Below are positions 35,290-46,078 of a stretch of 64,000 nt of DNA, one piece after another. Under the pieces are notes generated by a model. The model searched no databases. It had not been told where the DNA came from and was given only the letters and a program-made list of their open reading frames with translations. The stretch covers positions 104,304,000 through 104,367,999 of the forward strand of contig OY744519.1 in assembly GCA_963556195.1 (NCBI GenBank). Reading direction: 5' to 3'. The first letter of the stretch is position 1; every line of letters begins with the position of its first letter. Position numbers and translations under genes: made by a program. This DNA is from Sepiola atlantica. Lineage: Eukaryota; Mollusca; Cephalopoda; Sepiida; Sepiolidae.

Positions 35290-35515
35290 TAATGAAGTTA
35301 ATTATTATATGACTAGTGTACAACCTTCGTCAAAACTTATGAAAAAAATATGCTTCACCTGCGTTCGTATTAATATTCATCTACACTAATAGAACTACAT
35401 CAATAATTCAATTTTTCGTATATAAATTATTATCATTTCTGATGACATAAAGTAAAAACATTTACAATTGACTTTTTATTGAGAGGACTTCTTTTCGAAT
35501 TCATTTCAGGCGTCA
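35290..35515 (+). repeat. dispersed repeat C copy
   Basis: Same blocks as 29440-29670 in the same order. Confidence 0.6.
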
Positions 35516-35927
35516 AGAGTTGTCTAACTCTTAATTTGTTTTATTTTGTTCCTTTCATCCTTAGGCGAGAAAATGGTATTTTACTCGCTAACTTTTAAGT
35601 GACCAGATTAAAGTACATATATTTATTTATATATGGTTTGTGAGCTGGAAAAACGCACGTTCTTTACTGACTAAATTTTGTGTGACAAGACGGATTTATA
35701 TTTATTTATATACAAGTAAACGTTCGTCTTCAGTATAGAGTGGATTATGTTACAGCTTTTACAATGTAAAAATAAAGTATAAATGAAAATAACGCATTTC
35801 ACTTTTATATAATATATATGGCAAAATAAAAAAGCAGCCATTAATATATTTACTATCAAATACTTTCTGCTTTATTAAAAAAATATGGATTATTTTATAT
35901 TCTCTATGAAAGAACATTTCTAACCCA

Positions 35928-35930
<3 letters not shown>
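35516..35930. other. unrecognised AT-rich DNA
   Basis: No gene recognised. Confidence 0.35.
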
Positions 35931-36002
<72 letters not shown>

Positions 36003-36005
36003 TTA
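35931..36005. repeat. (TA)n-(TG)n microsatellite
   Basis: About 28 TA units then TG units. Confidence 0.95.
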
Positions 36006-36926
36006 TGTGTGTTTTCGATAGTCCTTTCGTCCTTTACTGTATATCAGTGCTCAAGGTCGAACGTGTCGAATCATAACGTCTATTATTTTACTTAATTAAT
36101 CGCATTCTCCTCCGTATCCTCAGTCAGTTTCACCCGGCGTCAACCTGCTGACATCGAGCTTAGCAAATTGATAGAGACAGATGTGACGTCACATGGCTCA
36201 AAGAGAGAATTGTAAGAGAAATCGTCAGTTTGATCTGAAGCATAGAAGTGCGAACATCTTATTTTAAAATGTCCTCATAATATATTATTAAACAGCAATA
36301 TACCCGATGCACTCGTCAGTGATTTCGAACAAGAACAAGGAGAATAAACCTCTTCTGCCTTCAACGGTTTTGTTTTGAGTTGCTCTTTTTCTCCGTGTAT
36401 GAAAACACTCAAATGCAGGCGGCGTTTCCTCAGTCTGATAAGATCACAATATAGGTCCATACAAGAGCCAGCAACACAAGGTAAGATTTTGAATTTCCAT
36501 GTATGACACATGGTTGAAATGCATCATTTAGATCCATGCTGTTTCACTACATGATAGTTGGTCAATTGCACCATGGCCGTGATCTTCTCATGAGCAGAAA
36601 GAGAGACAGCACTACTGAGAAACAAAATGGATGTTGATAAAGCGTGAATCATTTTACATTATATTTTTGTTAACTCATTTTTTGCACACCTGTCATCCTC
36701 GTTCGCTTTCCGATTCTCATTCCGTTGTTTTTGATCAGACTTCTCTGCTTTTTCTCATCACGCCAGTTCCTTTTTCCCAAACTCAACTCAGCTCCCACAG
36801 TACACAATTCGAATCAGTTTTGAGCCCCCTTAATCCCTATCTGTAACATTTCCTGTCTTTCAGCCTATTAGTTCATTTGTACCCACATGATTACTGCTAA
36901 TATATACTAGGTAATTCACCCCAAGA

Positions 36927-36928
<2 letters not shown>
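36006..36928. other. unrecognised DNA with a CRE-like palindrome
   Basis: TGTGACGTCACA at 36182-36193 is a perfect 12-bp palindrome containing the CREB/ATF site TGACGTCA. No adjacent promoter or exon was recognised. Confidence 0.4.

Positions 36929-36985
<57 letters not shown>
36929..36985. repeat. (TA)n microsatellite
   Basis: About 28 TA units. Confidence 0.95.
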
Positions 36986-36990
<5 letters not shown>

Positions 36991-37139
36991 GGAAGTTTTT
37001 TAACCTTCAAAACTGGAGAAAAAAAATTTTGTTGAAAGATTTATGTCTAGTAAGTCAATCAATCTACTGCAATCACTATATTAGTTAACTTCCAAGAATT
37101 TACTCTAATATAAATATATTTTTATCTATGTTTTTTATA

Positions 37140-37245
37140 TAAGGGATCGTCAGTTGTTTACCATGAAAACTGTTTCGGGATTTTAAAAACAAAACAGTAT
37201 TTCTTCATCAGCAGTGTTGATCAGACACCACCCCCTATTTAATAA
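37140..37245 (+). mobile_element. retroelement end related to family A
   Basis: GGGATCGTCAGTTGTTTACC, ACTGTTTCGGGATTT and AAACAAAACAG match 6050-6105 and, inverted, 1618-1645. On the minus strand it holds CTGATGA followed by a GAAAC block, but the helices do not pair well. Confidence 0.45.
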
Positions 37246-37540
37246 TTATTTTTTAATTTAACAGTTTACGAATATTTAATTTAGTTTTGCCTCCAGATTT
37301 GTTTTTCTAAAGTTATTAAATATAGTTTCTCCTTACCTGTGTTGTTCCTTTCAAAGTAAGTTTACTATTTTACAGAACATCTATTTTATAGAGTTAGATG
37401 ATTCCATTATAATAACCCCCCTTTTTTCCTCTTGGTTATTTTCTTTACTATAAATGTTTTAAAATTAAAAATATATATTTATAAAAATATTTCATATATA
37501 CATATATATACATTTATTTATTTATTTATTTCATCATGGA
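37246..37540. other. unrecognised AT-rich DNA
   Basis: No gene recognised. Confidence 0.35.
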
Positions 37541-38045
37541 TTATTTACATATGTTATACATTTTTATAGTAGAGTATTGGATTTCTTTTATCAATTTCTT
37601 TTGATTTATTCCATATAATTTAAAAGCATCAGGATAGCGTGTTATTGCCATATTTAATTGTCTAAATATTTTATATTGATCTCCACCTTGTTTAAGCATT
37701 CTTATTACTAATGAAGTGACTGGAGGTATAAAATCCATTAATCTTAAAGTAACGCGGGCTATTCTTAGAAATTCGGACATTATACTCCCATAAAATATAT
37801 ACATAGGACAGGTACTACTTTTATGCGGCATACGAACGATATGAAAGGGAAAAGAATTTCTTTTATCAAACATTTTATAAATAAATCTACCATCCTCAAT
37901 TTTTATATCTAAATCTAGAAAGGTAGCATGTATTCCTGTATGTTCACAATTTAATTTTAACTCCCTAGGATATATTAAATTTTTTGTATTTTCAAACTTC
38001 TCTCTATCATTTATACAGACAAGGTCATCAATAAACCTCCTGCAG
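37541..38045 (-). pseudogene. GIY-YIG-retroelement (Penelope-class) reverse transcriptase fragment
   Basis: The minus strand is open from about 38045 to 37541. It begins RRFIDDL (38021-38041), the catalytic Y/F-I-D-D box, continues YPRELKLNCEHTGIHATFLD and LDIKIEDGRFIYKMFDKRN, then HIVRMPHKS and MSEFLRIARVTLR, and ends at a stop after about 165 codons. This is the palm-to-thumb part of the RT found with C-terminal GIY-YIG domains in invertebrate retroelements. The 5' side is cut by the SSR at 38061. No GIY-YIG domain follows on this strand. Confidence 0.75.
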
Positions 38046-38059
38046 CCGTGGTAATTATA

Positions 38060-38195
<136 letters not shown>

Positions 38196-38405
38196 CACGG
38201 TAAAACATCCACAGGGTAGTAATCCAAAGAATTTCAACCGGGTTTATAAAAAGTGCTCAATACCAAATAGAGCTTTCCAAATATGATCTAAGGTTAAGAT
38301 CGGATTCTAACTCTGTCTGATGAGATCTCAGTTTATAATAGCTGTTTATTGATAACATCGACATGCCAGTGTCGCAGATTTTGTACATGTCTGTGTAAAT
38401 AAAAA

Positions 38406-38410
<5 letters not shown>
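38196..38410 (-). mobile_element. dispersed retroelement end, family B
   Basis: Near-identical to parts of 4683-4960 (see there). It lacks the internal ~60-bp segment of that copy. Confidence 0.6.

Positions 38411-38441
<31 letters not shown>
38411..38441. repeat. (TA)n microsatellite
   Basis: About 15 TA units. Confidence 0.9.
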
Positions 38442-38444
<3 letters not shown>

Positions 38445-38454
38445 GTACAAAACA

Positions 38455-39520
38455 GAGGTACGACTATTGACACTGAAATAGTACCTAACTACATTAATAT
38501 ATTAGTAACAATTCCCTTAAAACCTTAAACATATCCACTAATGTAGATATATAGACGAGATTTTCTTAATATGGAAACGTGGACTTGACAACCTACTGAA
38601 ATTTACACTAATACGCTAACAATTACCACTACACAATAAAATTCACCATTGAATATTAAAACACTTCAATTCCATTCCTATATACAATAATCCGACCCCT
38701 AAATTACATATTATCTATCTCCATCTACACTGAACCGACAGAAAACCACAAATGTCTCAACTACTATAGCCACCAGCCTCTCAGTCTAAAACGAATCCAT
38801 TATATATAGTGTCATCGTCCATATCAAACGCATTTATATCCACAACATTCATAAATGCACACGACAATTCTACCAGAGCCACTTCCCTATAAGACTTATT
38901 AAATCAGTCATGAAAAAAACAGCATCCCCATGGTTTTTACTCATGGACAACGTACACACAGACTTACACGTTCTCTAACTATAAATTTTACAGCTTTTAG
39001 ATTACACCACACAAATAATTCAATTTTTAAGGAACAAATATTAATACTAAAAAACAACAACCTAATTTAATAAACAAGCTAACCACATCGAAAATCACTT
39101 ACATAACACCGTATAACATGGTAACTATACTCGTAATAAACCTAGATGTCTAGTCTGTCGGCATTTAATCACAGATTCCACCTTCACAGTTCTAAATACA
39201 CGCATCCTAATACAACCGCCACACATTAGGTGTGAAAATCCCAATGTAATATATTACAGTTTTTGTACAAAATGTCCAAATAGTGAATACATAGGCGAGA
39301 CAAAATTACCTTTTAGATATAGATTTAACAACCACAAACTTGTTATTAGACAAAGCACATCAGACTTCCAAACTGCCGAGCACTTTAACTAAATAGATCA
39401 TATACTCTAAAGCATCAAATGTATTTTAATAGAAACCAATGTCCTATTCACATATACACGCAAACAGAAAGAAGCAGATAGATTATAAAACTGATTACGC
39501 ACAAAACAGGTCTGAACTCC
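38455..39520 (+). pseudogene. GIY-YIG retroelement ORF remnant (second lineage)
   Basis: The clear part is 39120-39390: KPRCLVCRHL (a Cys pair that may bind zinc), FTVLNTRILIQPPHIRCEN, VIYYSFCTKCPNSEYIGETK and FRYRFNNHKLVIRQ. EYIGET at about 39285-39302 and the following R...H are the GIY-YIG nuclease signature. Further downstream, RKQKEADRL and a TW-Y block near 39460-39530 resemble the C-terminal part. The upstream 600 bp contains only frameshifted traces. It differs from the YIGSTSR type at 56707-57640 and the CQCGADYV type at 41241-42060, so it is a separate lineage. Confidence 0.7.
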
Positions 39521-40311
39521 GACGTGGGAGTATTGAATATGTATAAATATTTTACAGACTGTGAAGAATTTCTGTTTTGGAATTAAACTTTTTTCACTGA
39601 AGGAATCAGTTGTTTTTAAGTGTAATTCATGACGAGATGAAAGCGCACACGTCATTAAAAAACGGGTTTCTTTGTCAATAGGTATAGATTTCGCGTGAAC
39701 TGATATGCTCGTTAAGAGAAAGAGGGAACGTTGCACAAAGTTGAAAAATCCAATTTCTCTCAACAGTTTAATTTTCATTCATTTTTTATCATTTTTTTAC
39801 AAAGAGCAGAAGACTGCTCGAGATATTAAAATTATAATCACACCTATAATTTTACATGCTTTTCCATTTTCCATAAGGCTATTCTTCTATTTGTCCAATG
39901 TGAAGTAATTCATTATTTTAGCCAAGAAACGGATGTTAAATTACTACAAAAGCATACGTGGATTTATTTACATATATAATAAATAGTGATGAATGAATTA
40001 ATAAAAAAGATTTATAACATTATTTATTACAGTTCAAAAGATTACAAGTTAGCAATGGTCTGGCGTACGATAGTTTCAGAGACGATTAGGAATCATATTT
40101 AATTTTCATCTTTATTATATATATATATAATTCAGAATATGTGTCTTCCTCAGCGCTTTATAGTTAGGACCCCAACAGAAATTGTAGTGAAAGCCTCAAC
40201 AATCTTTTACAAAATTCACAAACATATAGAAAACATTTAAAACATTTAAAAACACATTAAAACAAACTTATAACAGAGGAAACATGAAACATATTATGTT
40301 AGTTCAAACAT
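39521..40311. other. unrecognised DNA with one ribozyme-like tail motif
   Basis: Minus strand at 40067-40090 reads GTCTCTGAAACTATCGTACG: GAAAC, a 4-nt loop, then GTA, like the 3' half of a short-helix-III hammerhead. No CUGANGA was found upstream. Confidence 0.35.
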
Positions 40312-40319
40312 TTGTTAAA

Positions 40320-40371
<52 letters not shown>
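40312..40371. repeat. (CTA)n microsatellite
   Basis: About 18 ACT/CTA units. Degenerate TAA-type sequence continues to about 40640. Confidence 0.95.
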
Positions 40372-40372
<1 letters not shown>

Positions 40373-40640
40373 TTATTATTAGTAAATCTAAACATAATTA
40401 TATCAATAATTATAGTAATAGCAGTAGTTATAATGATTATATCAATAAAACATTAATAATGATTATAAATAATAGAAATAACAATGATAATAATAATTAT
40501 ATCAATGTTAATAATAGTACTTCTACCCTCAACAATAAAATAACAGTAATAATAATTATAATGAAACTAATAATGAAGATAATAATGATAACAGTAATAA
40601 TTATATTATTAGTAGCAATAATATCCAAAGTTAAAGTAAT

Positions 40641-41148
40641 AATATCGAATCGATAATATCTATATTGGATATGAATCGAATATAATATATTAGGCGATGA
40701 GCAAAAATAGTAGTAATAGCAATCCAAGAACATCACAGCAACAATGAGCGCGGTATCAACAATAAAGTTGCTGCTGTCACTAAAGCTGGATTATGTTAGA
40801 ATTACTAGCAAGAGAGAACTTAAACAGAATTCTCCATGGGATTAACATAAACGTAGAAGTGCATAAAAGTTTTTTAAGTATGAAAAACAAATACAATTTC
40901 TTAGAGCAAAATACATTAGTCAAAGGTATCACATATAAGACAAGAAATAGGGGTACAAAGGTTAGCATTATAGAAAATTCAAGATATATAACTAGTTGTC
41001 TATGCGTCGATGAAACGATACGTGATGATATGGATATTTAAAAATGAATAAATACATGGTTACTGGAATCTAAGTTTCTATATTTTATTTATACATGCTC
41101 TAGAGCTAAAAAATAACATATATTGAATTTAAGCTTTGAAAGGCTGAC

Positions 41149-41152
<4 letters not shown>
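40641..41152. other. unrecognised DNA
   Basis: An 82-codon plus ORF (40793-41041) has no known motif. Confidence 0.35.

Positions 41153-41241
<89 letters not shown>
41153..41241. repeat. (TA)n microsatellite
   Basis: About 44 TA units. Confidence 0.95.
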
Positions 41242-41246
<5 letters not shown>

Positions 41247-42020
41247 GAAACATACTTTTAATCAATGAAACGGGCGGGTGGAAGAAAAAAAATTGCTAAC
41301 ATTTTCCGTAAGGCCCCATCGTCTGACCCTCTGAGAAGAAACGTCAGAATGATAAATGAAAATCGAATGAGATATAAGGGGAACATTGTTATAGTTAGAG
41401 AAAACGATTGAGAGAAAAAAACAAAGAGAAACATAAATCTCTGAACGTTATGGTGGCTTTAAATCATTAAATATCTCCAACTGATGCTTCAAAATCCTTT
41501 GTCTACACAGTCTAGGTCGAGAATTGTTAATAACTAACGCCTCAATGATATTGAGATGGTAGTTCGACCTAGCACTGTGTAAAGCAGAAACCCACCCATC
41601 GAAATACTTGTCAAAACAACTATTTGTACCAACCAGGTGATTACCGATGGCAGATTCATGTGCTTGAACGTTCCCGGATGATCTCGAAATATTGTGTAAA
41701 CGAATATCACGTGGTATGTGTTGGGATATTCTCATTTCTAATCTTGCTATATTTAATGGTGGTAAATTTATTGGTTTGTCACGATGCGCTGTTTATTTGA
41801 AACTTCCATGGTTAGGTTCTGACGGCCTTGACATTGTCAAAAGGTTTTCTTCTTCTACTTAACGTTGTTTTCCAGGAACCATGCTTAGAGTAGTTTACAC
41901 GACTCCATTTTTTTTCATTTTTCGTAAGGATGTTTGCCAGCCATTCAAAAGCATTCTGTTGTTTATAAATTTTTGTGCCAGTGTGGAGCTGACTACGTTG
42001 ACAAGACATCCCAAATATTA
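41242..42020. pseudogene. GIY-YIG retroelement ORF broken by an inversion (third lineage)
   Basis: On the minus strand 41448-41735 reads MRISQHIPRDIRLHNISRSS, ESAIGNHLVGTNSCFDKYFD and ARSNYHLNIIEALVINNSRP: the C-terminal two thirds of a GIY-YIG-type domain, with its tail at 41242-41447 matching 4160-4420. On the plus strand 41881-42015 reads LRVVYTTPF, FRKDVCQPFKS and, one frame over, YKFLCQCGADYVDKTSQ: the N-terminal third with the YV.KT nuclease motif. The two parts face each other, so the gene is split by an inversion with a junction near 41740-41880. Not functional. Confidence 0.65.
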
Positions 42021-42066
42021 TGTTTCATCTGAAATTTATCCTACGATTTTGTTGTACGCGAAATCT

Positions 42067-42095
42067 ACTTATATATATATATATATATATATATG
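42067..42095. repeat. (TA)n microsatellite
   Basis: About 13 TA units. Confidence 0.9.
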
Positions 42096-42199
42096 CACAA
42101 CGATTCTTTGCTCTATGAAATGTTTGTATTTAGCTAATCGTAAAAAGAAATATGGGGAGAGTGCAAGTTTGGATGGGCGCATCCCTTAAATTGAAAAGT

Positions 42200-42300
42200 T
42201 TACAACAAAATAATGTGCCTATATTATTCACCGTGTTGCCGAGAATATATATTCCAAAAAATTCATAAGAGTTGGCTCATTAGGTTAGGAGTTTATCATG
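42200..42300 (+). repeat. dispersed repeat D, diverged copy
   Basis: CACCGTGTTGCCGAGAATAT, ATATTCCAAAAAATTCATAA matches the tandem units at 42441-42652 and, loosely, 47680-47760. Confidence 0.5.
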
Positions 42301-42308
42301 TACATCGA

Positions 42309-42309
42309 A

Positions 42310-42389
<80 letters not shown>
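42309..42389. repeat. (TA)n microsatellite
   Basis: About 38 TA units with one TACA interruption. Confidence 0.95.
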
Positions 42390-42393
<4 letters not shown>

Positions 42394-42440
42394 AAAGATA
42401 TACACATACATAAATACATATATATGCACCTTATTAATGT

Positions 42441-42652
42441 AAAAAATTGCAAAAATATATCATACTTAAGTAACTCACCGTGCTTCCTAGAATATATATT
42501 CCAAAATTCATAATGATCCGTTTATTAGTTTACGAGATTATATATAAAAAATTGCAAAAATATATCATACTTAAGTAACTCACCGTGCTTCCTAGAATAT
42601 ATATTCCAAAATTCATAATGATCCGTTTATTAGTTTACGAGATTATATATAA
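42441..42652 (+). repeat. two near-identical tandem units of 107 and 105 bp
   Basis: 42441-42547 and 42548-42652 differ by eye only in the length of a terminal TA run. The unit contains CACCGTGCTTCCTAG, ATTCCAAAATTCATAATGATC and CGTTTATTAGTTTACGAG, which looks like the 3' tail of a LINE or SINE. Confidence 0.9.
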
Positions 42653-42684
42653 AAAATGTGGAAATAGATACACATACCTAAGTT

Positions 42685-42693
<9 letters not shown>

Positions 42694-42752
<59 letters not shown>
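42694..42752. repeat. (TA)n microsatellite
   Basis: About 29 TA units. Confidence 0.95.
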
Positions 42753-42756
<4 letters not shown>

Positions 42757-42837
42757 TAAAAATTTTAAGATAAATATTTAAATAATACCTATCGTGATAA
42801 TGGAAAGCTCAATATACTGGATAGAGCAATAAATGAA

Positions 42838-43375
42838 TAAAAAGAATGATGAAAATAAAAGTTAGAAGAATTACAAATTTGATTAATCATCAATGGTTCG
42901 AATACAAGGAGAAATTTAAAATCATTAATCCATGGACTTATTAACTTGCATTTTGGATTCTCCGGACTGGATATTTTGTTTTCCCTGTCTTTCACTTTTT
43001 ACACGGATCTCTACACACTTTAATTGCATGGATCTATCTGAGTGTTATTTCTCGGAATATCCGAACTTTATGCATGACATATAAACATTTCAGTATGTTT
43101 AATAATTTCAATATTCTCATTTTTTAATTTAACATAATTTATTGAGGTTGATTGTCCTAATTAGGATACTTATAACGAAAAAGGCTTTTTCTATATGTAT
43201 ATATTATTATATTTTCAAAGCATCTATGTTACCGGTAATACATGCATTACCGGTCTTTATCCTCTGATGAGAAGAATTTAACTTTGAAAATCTATGTATT
43301 AAAGATTTCCCCTTGTTTTCGAACCATTGATGATTAATAAAATTCGTAATTCTTCCAACTTTTATTTTCATCATT

Positions 43376-43380
<5 letters not shown>
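42838..43380. mobile_element. inverted pair of an unidentified element end
   Basis: 42838-42915 and 43306-43380 are reverse complements (AATGATGAAAATAAAAGTT, GAAGAATTAC, AATCATCAATGGTTCGAA). Between them 43231-43254 holds an ACCGGTAAT/ATTACCGGT hairpin and CTGATGAGAAG...CTTTGAAAATCT, a hammerhead-like string whose helix I does not pair. (TA)n lies on both sides. Confidence 0.5.
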
Positions 43381-43467
<87 letters not shown>

Positions 43468-43472
43468 GTATG
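43378..43472. repeat. (TA)n-(TATG)n microsatellite
   Basis: About 38 TA units then four TATG units. Confidence 0.95.
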
Positions 43473-43992
43473 TCATTAAAGATATTGTTAGAGGATCGAT
43501 CCCATGACGACGCTGCTGGGACATCAACCGGATGAATTATCTGAGAAGTGATTGCACAGTCGTGCACGTTTAGCGACTTATAATCTTGCAGATGACTCAG
43601 TGCAGTGAACTTTCATTTGTATGAAGTAGCCGAGAGCCAAGTGCTTCCGATGACGATGTCATTTAATAAAAACGAGGCAGGACCGGTTTCATTGGCGTCA
43701 TTTCTTTTTTGGGCGTACTTGAGAAACACGTCAAGTGGTTAATTTGCACGTAGTTGATTAACGACGACGACAGAGACCCTTGAGCATATTGTCAGAGAAG
43801 ACGATCGAGAAACGAGAAGTAACTGTAATGTTAACACAATTTTTGTTTCCGATCTTCCACCCTTTCATACACACGTCTACATAATGAACGCTTGCCTTAT
43901 TGTAATTGTTCAGCGTCAAAGAAGTAGGAATGGTTAAGCAAAATTAAAATAATCATCTCAACCATGCGAAAACAAGAACAACAAGCAAAGTA

Positions 43993-43995
<3 letters not shown>
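43473..43995. other. unrecognised DNA with a ribozyme-like half motif
   Basis: Minus strand 43670-43700 reads GCCAATGAAACCGGTCCTGC, sharing GAAACCGGTC with the arms at 27231-27383. The upstream core is absent. Confidence 0.4.

Positions 43996-44060
<65 letters not shown>
43996..44060. repeat. (TA)n microsatellite
   Basis: About 32 TA units ending directly at the hammerhead. Confidence 0.95.
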
Positions 44061-44063
<3 letters not shown>

Positions 44064-44261
44064 AGCCTGAAGATTCCCCCCGGGGATGAAACGCGGGAGC
44101 TTCTGTGTAGCTTAATTGCCATAAATATATTTTCATAGCTTACTAGCTAGCTCTACTTACGTATCGAGCACTGTTGAAGTAAATACTGAAAATTGATACA
44201 TAAAAAATTATATCTCCTTATAAAATTTTATGTGGATACATGAAATAGTAATATACTAATG

Positions 44262-44266
<5 letters not shown>
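44061..44266 (+). mobile_element. Penelope-class tail with hammerhead
   Basis: Same order as the left half of the 1146-1420 palindrome read in reverse: hammerhead, ATTGCCATA, TTTTCAT.GCTTA, AGCTCTACTTACGTATCGAG, TAAATACTGAAAA, ATATCTCCTTATAA. It is bounded by (TA)n on both sides and has no ORF. A diverged relative lies at 61640-61760. Confidence 0.7.
44064..44112 (+). ncRNA. type I hammerhead ribozyme motif
   Basis: Helix I AGC (44064-44066) pairs with GCT (44110-44112). Core CTGAAGA is 44067-44073 (CUGANGA satisfied). Helix II is the C-run/G-run. GAAA is 44088-44091. Helix III ACGCGGG/TCTGTGT uses three G-U pairs. The cleavage triplet GTA is 44107-44109. Distal helix I is lost because the 5' side runs into the TA tract, so folding may be weaker than at 1336-1397. 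Confidence 0.7.

Positions 44267-44303
<37 letters not shown>
44267..44303. repeat. (TA)n microsatellite
   Basis: About 17 TA units. Confidence 0.9.
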
Positions 44304-44307
<4 letters not shown>

Positions 44308-44659
44308 CATAATGTTTTCAAATTAACCCATACACACATGTGTTTCATGCCGAACCTGCAATTATCAGTATGGGAGGAGACAATCCCTGCCGGTCACACA
44401 GTTCGAACCTCAATACCAAAGTCATATTTTACTCAGTAGTTGGAGCGTGTACCGATGTGTCCACCACGCATTGCCATAGAAATGGAAGAGTGAATTACAT
44501 GGCTAATTCAGCGGCCATATAAGCAAGTTGTCAAGAGAACTCAATAGGCGGGACCTAGAGTATTACATTAAGTTATAAATAACGGCTTGCTGTTAACTTA
44601 CTTGTTGTGCTCAGTCTAGCAGGAGTCTTGAACTATGTAAATGTTTCGGAGATTTACAC
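44304..44659. other. unrecognised DNA
   Basis: Moderate GC, one 60-codon ORF (44340-44522), no known motif. Confidence 0.35.
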
Positions 44660-44690
44660 ACATAAACACATACACACACACACACACACA

Positions 44691-44761
<71 letters not shown>
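44660..44761. repeat. (CA)n-(TA)n microsatellite
   Basis: About 14 CA units then about 33 TA units. Confidence 0.95.
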
Positions 44762-44763
<2 letters not shown>

Positions 44764-44820
44764 TTAAATCTCCGAAACAGTTATATGGTAAACAGCTGAT
44801 GATCATCCTTTTCTATTTCA
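44762..44820 (+). mobile_element. family A end fragment
   Basis: AATCTCCGAAACAGTTATATG and GGTAAACAGCTGATGATC match 1618-1650 and, inverted, 6050-6095. ATGTTTCGGAGATTTA just before the SSR (44641) is the inverse of its first bases, so this is another inverted pair around a TA tract. Confidence 0.5.
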
Positions 44821-44929
44821 TGTTATTCAATTTACTGTCCTTTCTCTACTTCGAAAATTCTTTCACTTGTTTTGTTATTTAGGACTGAAATCTATGTTAT
44901 TTCCCAAGAGACTGCTGTATGTGATGTTA

Positions 44930-45049
44930 TAAAAATCACTGGCAAAGACGCCTTTTGAAATGATCAAAATGAAAGAAAATAATATTTCCAAAACGATCGT
45001 ACACCTAATGATAGTCGATTTTGAATTCTTGGAATATTGATCTCAACTA

Positions 45050-45119
<70 letters not shown>

Positions 45120-45215
45120 AACTTTATTACATGATCATTTGTTTTCGTTCCCAGAATTTAAAATAACAACAGTTTGTGTACGATCGTTTCTGAGACGATA
45201 TCTTTTCATTAATAT
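44930..45215. mobile_element. inverted pair of ribozyme-like tails around a (TA)n tract
   Basis: 44990-45053 and 45116-45200 share, in opposite orientation, AAACGATCGTACAC and AATTCT(T/G)GGAA. The centre is the TA tract 45055-45115. On the minus strand the right copy has GAAACGATCGTACAC, i.e. GAAAC-GATC-GTA, the 3' half of a short-helix-III hammerhead. CUGANGA is not recognisable upstream. Confidence 0.45.
45055..45115. repeat. (TA)n microsatellite
   Basis: About 30 TA units. Confidence 0.95.
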
Positions 45216-45283
45216 CGGTTCAACACAGGGTATAGACACTAACTAAGAAGCCAACTATCAGCATCAATTCTTTTTCAACATAG

Positions 45284-46078
45284 TTCACCCCAAACAAGGC
45301 AGGCCGCCACTATAGACGTAAGGTGCTACTGAGAATTAGGGTGAAAGTTTTGAGAGTAATCCTAAGTTGGAAGCTGTGCAGTAGGATCTCTGTTTGCATT
45401 AGTTTTAAACTTTTGCATGTCGGTACAGTTGGGGAAACAGGGAGCAAGGAAAGAGTTCCAGAGACCGGCAGCACGAGGAAAGAAGCTATTGAAGTAGAAC
45501 GCCTTCCAGCATCTGGGGACCTCCACAGTGAATGGACGGGACTTAGCTGATTGTCAGGTTGATCGAGTGTATTTACATTGAGGGGGCAGTAAAGCATAAA
45601 GTTCATCGGAGCACAATCAATTGAAGTACTTGTAAAACAAGCACAAGGATGCAAAATTGCGCGATGGGACAGGGGCTCGTGCTTGGTAGATAGTGAAGGA
45701 CCTATCAAGTTGGCGACTTTGTTTTGGACCTTGTCTAAGGGGGGGATACTAATGGATGATGCCAGATGTGGCAACAATACTTCATGCATAGGCGGATGGT
45801 GGCTTTGTAGAGATATAGGATAATGTCAGATGTGAGAAGTTTTCTAGTACGGTAAAGGGATCCCACTTTTCTTGCAGCAGCCTTGGCAATGTCTTCAATG
45901 TATTTGTTCCAATTCATGTTACCTGTGAATGTTAGGTCGAGTAATTTGAATGTTAAACTATCAGGTAGGGTATTATTTGCCATGACAATTGGTGGTTGAA
46001 GAGGTTTCTTGTAGTTATTGAAAGAAAGAAGTTTTGTCTTAGCAGCATTAAAAGTTACCAACCATTTATGACCCAAAC
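45284..46078 (-). pseudogene. jockey/CR1-like LINE 3' fragment (family 1)
   Basis: The minus strand 46076-45735 reads GHKWLVTFNAAKTKLLSFNN, MNWNKYIEDIAKAAARKVG and LYLYKATIRLCMKYCCHIW: the thumb/connection region after the RT palm. It continues in other frames (45310-45789) to LDKVQNKVANLIGPSL and to the terminus CTTGTTTGGGGTGAA at 45284. 5'-truncated right after the FADD region. Two or more frameshifts. Confidence 0.85.

Noticed and set aside
37150..37240. Minus-strand CTGATGA ... CGAAAC as a hammerhead
   Set aside because: Core words are present, but helices I and II do not pair and helix III would be two base pairs at best.
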